NCBI GenBank assembly: GCA_020847755.1
Contig: JADLBK010000213.1
Location: 1-54,713, forward strand
Length of the DNA: 54,713 nt
Reading direction: 5' to 3'
Source: Flavobacteriales bacterium
Lineage (GTDB): Bacteria; Bacteroidota; Bacteroidia; Flavobacteriales_F; PHOS-HE28
Numbering within the stretch: the first letter of the stretch is position 1; every line of letters begins with the position of its first letter. Shown piece after piece: positions 52,435 through 54,713 of the stretch. The notes under the pieces are model-generated. The model saw nothing but the letters and a program-made list of their open reading frames with translations, was not told the DNA's origin and did no database searches. A program made the position numbers and the translations under genes.

Positions 52435-53180
52435 TCGCGCAGCTTCTCCTCGTTGCGGCGCATCCGCAGGTTGAGGCCCTCCACCAGGATGCTGAAGGCC
52501 ATGGCGAAGTAGATGTAGGCCTTGTTGATGTGGCTGCCGGTGCCTTCCATCAGCAGGGCCACGCCGATCATCACCAGGAAGGCCAGCGCCAGCACCTTCA
52601 CCGTGCCGTGCTTGTTGACGAAGGCGCTGATGGCGTCGGAGGCGATGAGCATGATGAACACCGCGGCGATGACGGCCAGCACCATGATGAGGATCTCGTT
52701 GCTCATGCCCACGGCGGTGATCACGCTGTCCAGTGAGAACACGATGTCGATCAGCACGATCTGGGCGATGATGCCGGACATGCGGGCCGCCTTTCGGGTG
52801 GCGCTCTCCTTCTCGCGCTTCTGCTCCACCTTGGCGTGGATCTCCACGGTGGCCTTGTAGATCAGGAAGAGGCCGCCGAGGATCAGCACCAGGTCGCGGC
52901 CGCTCACGCTGTGGTCCATCACGCTGAAGAGCGGGTCCTTGAGGCTCATCACCCAGCTGAGGCTGAGCAGCAGCAGCACGCGGGTGATCATCGCCAGGGC
53001 CAGGCCGATGCGCCGGGCCTTGCGCTGCTGCTCCTTGGTGGGCAGCTCGCCGCTGAGGATGGAGATGATGATGATGTTGTCGATGCCCAGCACGATCTCC
53101 ATCACGGTGAGCCAGACGAGGGCGATCCAGCCGTGGGCGGTGAGGAAGACCGAGGGGTCGAGCTGGGAGAGGTCGATCAT
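52422..53180 (-). CDS. TerC-family membrane protein
   Basis: A 252-aa polytopic membrane protein: WIALVWLTVMEIVLGIDNIIIISILSGELP, a second IVLIDIVFSLDSVITAVGMSNE block and an IYFAMAFSILVEGLNLRM end. These duplicated acid-containing blocks are the TerC mark, linked to manganese or calcium export and tellurite resistance. A TAACTTCG box lies about 20 nt upstream. It is the only ter-like gene here, so a metal-homeostasis role is more likely than a tellurite operon. Confidence 0.92.
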   Translation of the reverse strand: MIDLSQLDPSVFLTAHGWIALVWLTVMEIVLGIDNIIIISILSGELPTKEQQRKARRIGLALAMITRVLLLLSLSWVMSLKDPLFSVMDHSVSGRDLVLILGGLFLIYKATVEIHAKVEQKREKESATRKAARMSGIIAQIVLIDIVFSLDSVITAVGMSNEILIMVLAVIAAVFIMLIASDAISAFVNKHGTVKVLALAFLVMIGVALLMEGTGSHINKAYIYFAMAFSILVEGLNLRMRRNEEKLRDQGN

Positions 53181-53214
53181 GATGGGGGAAGCGGGCGCGA
53201 AGTTATCCGGCGCA

Positions 53215-54713
53215 TCAGTGCGGCACGGTGCGCATCACGGTGATGGTCTCGTTGCGGTTCACGGGGTTCAGCCAGTGCACCACGCGGTCCACCAGCCCGG
53301 GCTCGGCCACCGCCACGCCGTGCAGAGGGCCCAGGAGGGCGGTCATGCGGGCCTTGCGCGCGTCCAGGTCCTCCTGTCCGATGAAGAGCACGGCGTCCGG
53401 GCGTTGGTCGGCGGGCAGGCGGGCGATGAGGCCGGCGAGGTCCTCCGCGGGATCGGCGTAGGGCAGCTGGCTGGCCTGCCATTGGCCCAGGTAGTACATG
53501 GGCATCCAGGGGGGCTCGTGCTCCACGGTGTCGTCCACCACCAGGCCGTGCACGGGCGGCCCCTCGCGCAGGGCCAGCATGGCCTCCACGCGGCTGCGCT
53601 TGCTGTAGGTGAAGGTGATGGCGACCAGCAGCACGGCGTTGAGGCCCCAGGTGAAGCGCATCACCCCGCGCCAGAGGCCGGGCCGCGCCCGCCACCAGGC
53701 CGAGCCGGCGCGGAAGGCCTCCCAGGCGGCGAAGCCCAGCACGAAGGCCAGCGGCACGATGGGCAGCAGGAAGCGCTCCTGCTTGTTGGGGAACCAGGAG
53801 TGGATGGCCAGGAAGAGCATCACCGGCAGCCAGAGGAGCCACGGCCGCGTGCGGCGGAACAGGCCGAAGAGCACCGCCAGGCTGAGGGGCGGGATGAAGA
53901 TGCCCCCCAGCAGCAGCAGGTAGTTGTACCACGGCTGGTCGAAGTAGGTGGTGGTGTTGGCCAGGTTGTAGCGCACGTACTCGGTCATCTCGGCGAAGGG
54001 GCGGCCCCAGATGAAGAGGTCGATGCCGCCCTGCAGCAGGACCAGCGGCAGCAGCACGCCGGCGCCGTAGCGCAGCCCATCGGCCCATCGGCGCATCGCC
54101 AGCAGCACCAGGCCGGGCCCGGCGGCGAAGAAGATGGTCTGGAAGCGGATGTTGATGGCCATGCCGATCCACACGCCGGCCAGCAGCACCGCGCGCGGGG
54201 CCGGGCGCTCGTCCTTCACCAGCTGCCAGGCGGCGAGCATCAGGAAGGGGATGCACACCACCTCCACCAGGTTACGCACGGCCAGGAACGGCATGAAGTA
54301 GAAGAGGGCCAGGAAGAGTCCGGTGTTCCAAGCGATGGTCCGGTCGCCAAGACGAAGCGCGATGCGATATCCCACACGGACCACGATCAGGCTCCATAGC
54401 GCATGCAACACGCGGACGACCACCATCAGCGCTTTCGGGTCGGTCATGCCCAATGCCTTGAGTCCGGAGAATAGCAAATAGTGAAGCCCGACATAGACGA
54501 AGCTGTGCCCGCTGGGCCGAGGGTCCTCACCCTGGTTCCACGGTAGCCAGTTGTTGTAGTCATGTCCATCCACCCAGCTGCCGGCCGCCTCGATGATCAG
54601 GAAATGGTCATCATGGGCGAAATAGCCACCGCTGAAGAATGCCGCCACCATGCGCGGTAGTAGGGCCAGCGCGGTCAGCACCGCCAGGGGATGTTCCTGA
54701 ACATAGCGGCGTA
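53215..54713 (-). CDS. GT-C glycosyltransferase, PIG-M/ArnT/Alg9-like (5' end beyond the window)
   Basis: At least 499 codons; the frame is still open at the window edge, so the true start lies outside. It has an N-terminal loop with an acidic pair (FFSGGYFAHDDHFLIIEAA), about ten membrane spans, and a C-terminal soluble part (VLFIGQEDLDARKARMTALL). This is the layout of GT-C glycosyltransferases that use polyprenyl-phosphate sugars, such as mannosyl or aminoarabinosyl transferases. The specific sugar cannot be read. An internal GTG at 54681 is not the likely start, because the coding frame continues upstream. Confidence 0.85.
   Translation of the reverse strand, partial: RRYVQEHPLAVLTALALLPRMVAAFFSGGYFAHDDHFLIIEAAGSWVDGHDYNNWLPWNQGEDPRPSGHSFVYVGLHYLLFSGLKALGMTDPKALMVVVRVLHALWSLIVVRVGYRIALRLGDRTIAWNTGLFLALFYFMPFLAVRNLVEVVCIPFLMLAAWQLVKDERPAPRAVLLAGVWIGMAINIRFQTIFFAAGPGLVLLAMRRWADGLRYGAGVLLPLVLLQGGIDLFIWGRPFAEMTEYVRYNLANTTTYFDQPWYNYLLLLGGIFIPPLSLAVLFGLFRRTRPWLLWLPVMLFLAIHSWFPNKQERFLLPIVPLAFVLGFAAWEAFRAGSAWWRARPGLWRGVMRFTWGLNAVLLVAITFTYSKRSRVEAMLALREGPPVHGLVVDDTVEHEPPWMPMYYLGQWQASQLPYADPAEDLAGLIARLPADQRPDAVLFIGQEDLDARKARMTALLGPLHGVAVAEPGLVDRVVHWLNPVNRNETITVMRTVPH

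Noticed and set aside
52422-53180. Tellurite-resistance operon
   Set aside because: Only a lone TerC-family gene is present; TerZ/TerD-type genes are missing.

Overview
The window (54.7 kb) looks like the chromosome of a GC-rich member of the Bacteroidota, probably Flavobacteriales. Three things point there: promoters with the Bacteroidota -7 box TAnnTTTG (perfect at the tRNA-His gene, aroC, the ccm operon and a peroxiredoxin), several secreted proteins with type IX secretion (T9SS) sorting domains, and bshB1 of bacillithiol synthesis. SD-like ribosome sites are rare. In many genes the start codon lies exactly 4 nt after the -7 box, which implies leaderless mRNAs.

Layout. 1-4.1 kb: a lower-GC, cassette-like insertion. 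A C5-cytosine DNA methyltransferase and a Bpu10I-like restriction endonuclease, plus a tiny Trp-rich ORF, are enclosed by a 17-bp inverted repeat. The left copy is the end of an attC-like hairpin. An integron/XerCD-type tyrosine recombinase with an unusual N-terminal domain follows on the other strand. 4.2-8.2 kb (minus): MORN-repeat lipoprotein, TonB-dependent receptor, DsbA-family protein and a small unknown protein. 8.3-12.8 kb (plus): an ArsR-type repressor with a clear operator, then a train of five SRPBCC/AHSA1 proteins, two DUF1801 proteins, a GyrI-like protein and a DoxX-like membrane protein. 12.8-17 kb: a DUF4476-like gene and a large PKD/T9SS surface protein, each interrupted by one in-frame TAG, around an F420/NADP-type reductase and mazG.

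16.98-25.75 kb (minus): one long operon from a perfect promoter: ccmB, ccmC, ccmD, ccmE, ccmF (cytochrome c maturation, without ccmA), a DUF2520 protein, a kdsC-like phosphatase, a UbiA prenyltransferase, maf and an outer-membrane protein. 25.8-28.6 kb: a secreted unknown, two tandem glutathione peroxidases and bshB1. 28.6-32.7 kb (minus): a three-gene surface-glycan operon (glycosyltransferase, formyltransferase/GINT1-like fusion, flippase). Then tRNA-His and a 1-Cys peroxiredoxin. 33.7-38.7 kb: a tandemly duplicated two-gene unit (PNGSFEEY-type secreted protein plus a tail-fibre-like protein ending in an S74 chaperone domain). The first copy of the second gene is truncated, yet it shares 116 identical bp with the full copy.

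38.8-45.2 kb: CDF metal transporter divergent from a Crp/Fnr regulator across 30 bp, two small membrane proteins, a NhaD antiporter, a DinB protein, a glycosyltransferase and aroC. 45.3-52.4 kb: an AsmA-like protein, a PorE-like OmpA-family protein and a secreted lysyl-endopeptidase-like protease. 52.4 kb to the end: TerC and a GT-C glycosyltransferase that runs off the window.

Protein functions come from recognised motifs and domain order; no database search was run. The most novel-looking items are the inverted-repeat-bounded restriction cassette beside the recombinase, the fixed -7 box to start-codon spacing, and the mosaic tail-fibre-like duplication.
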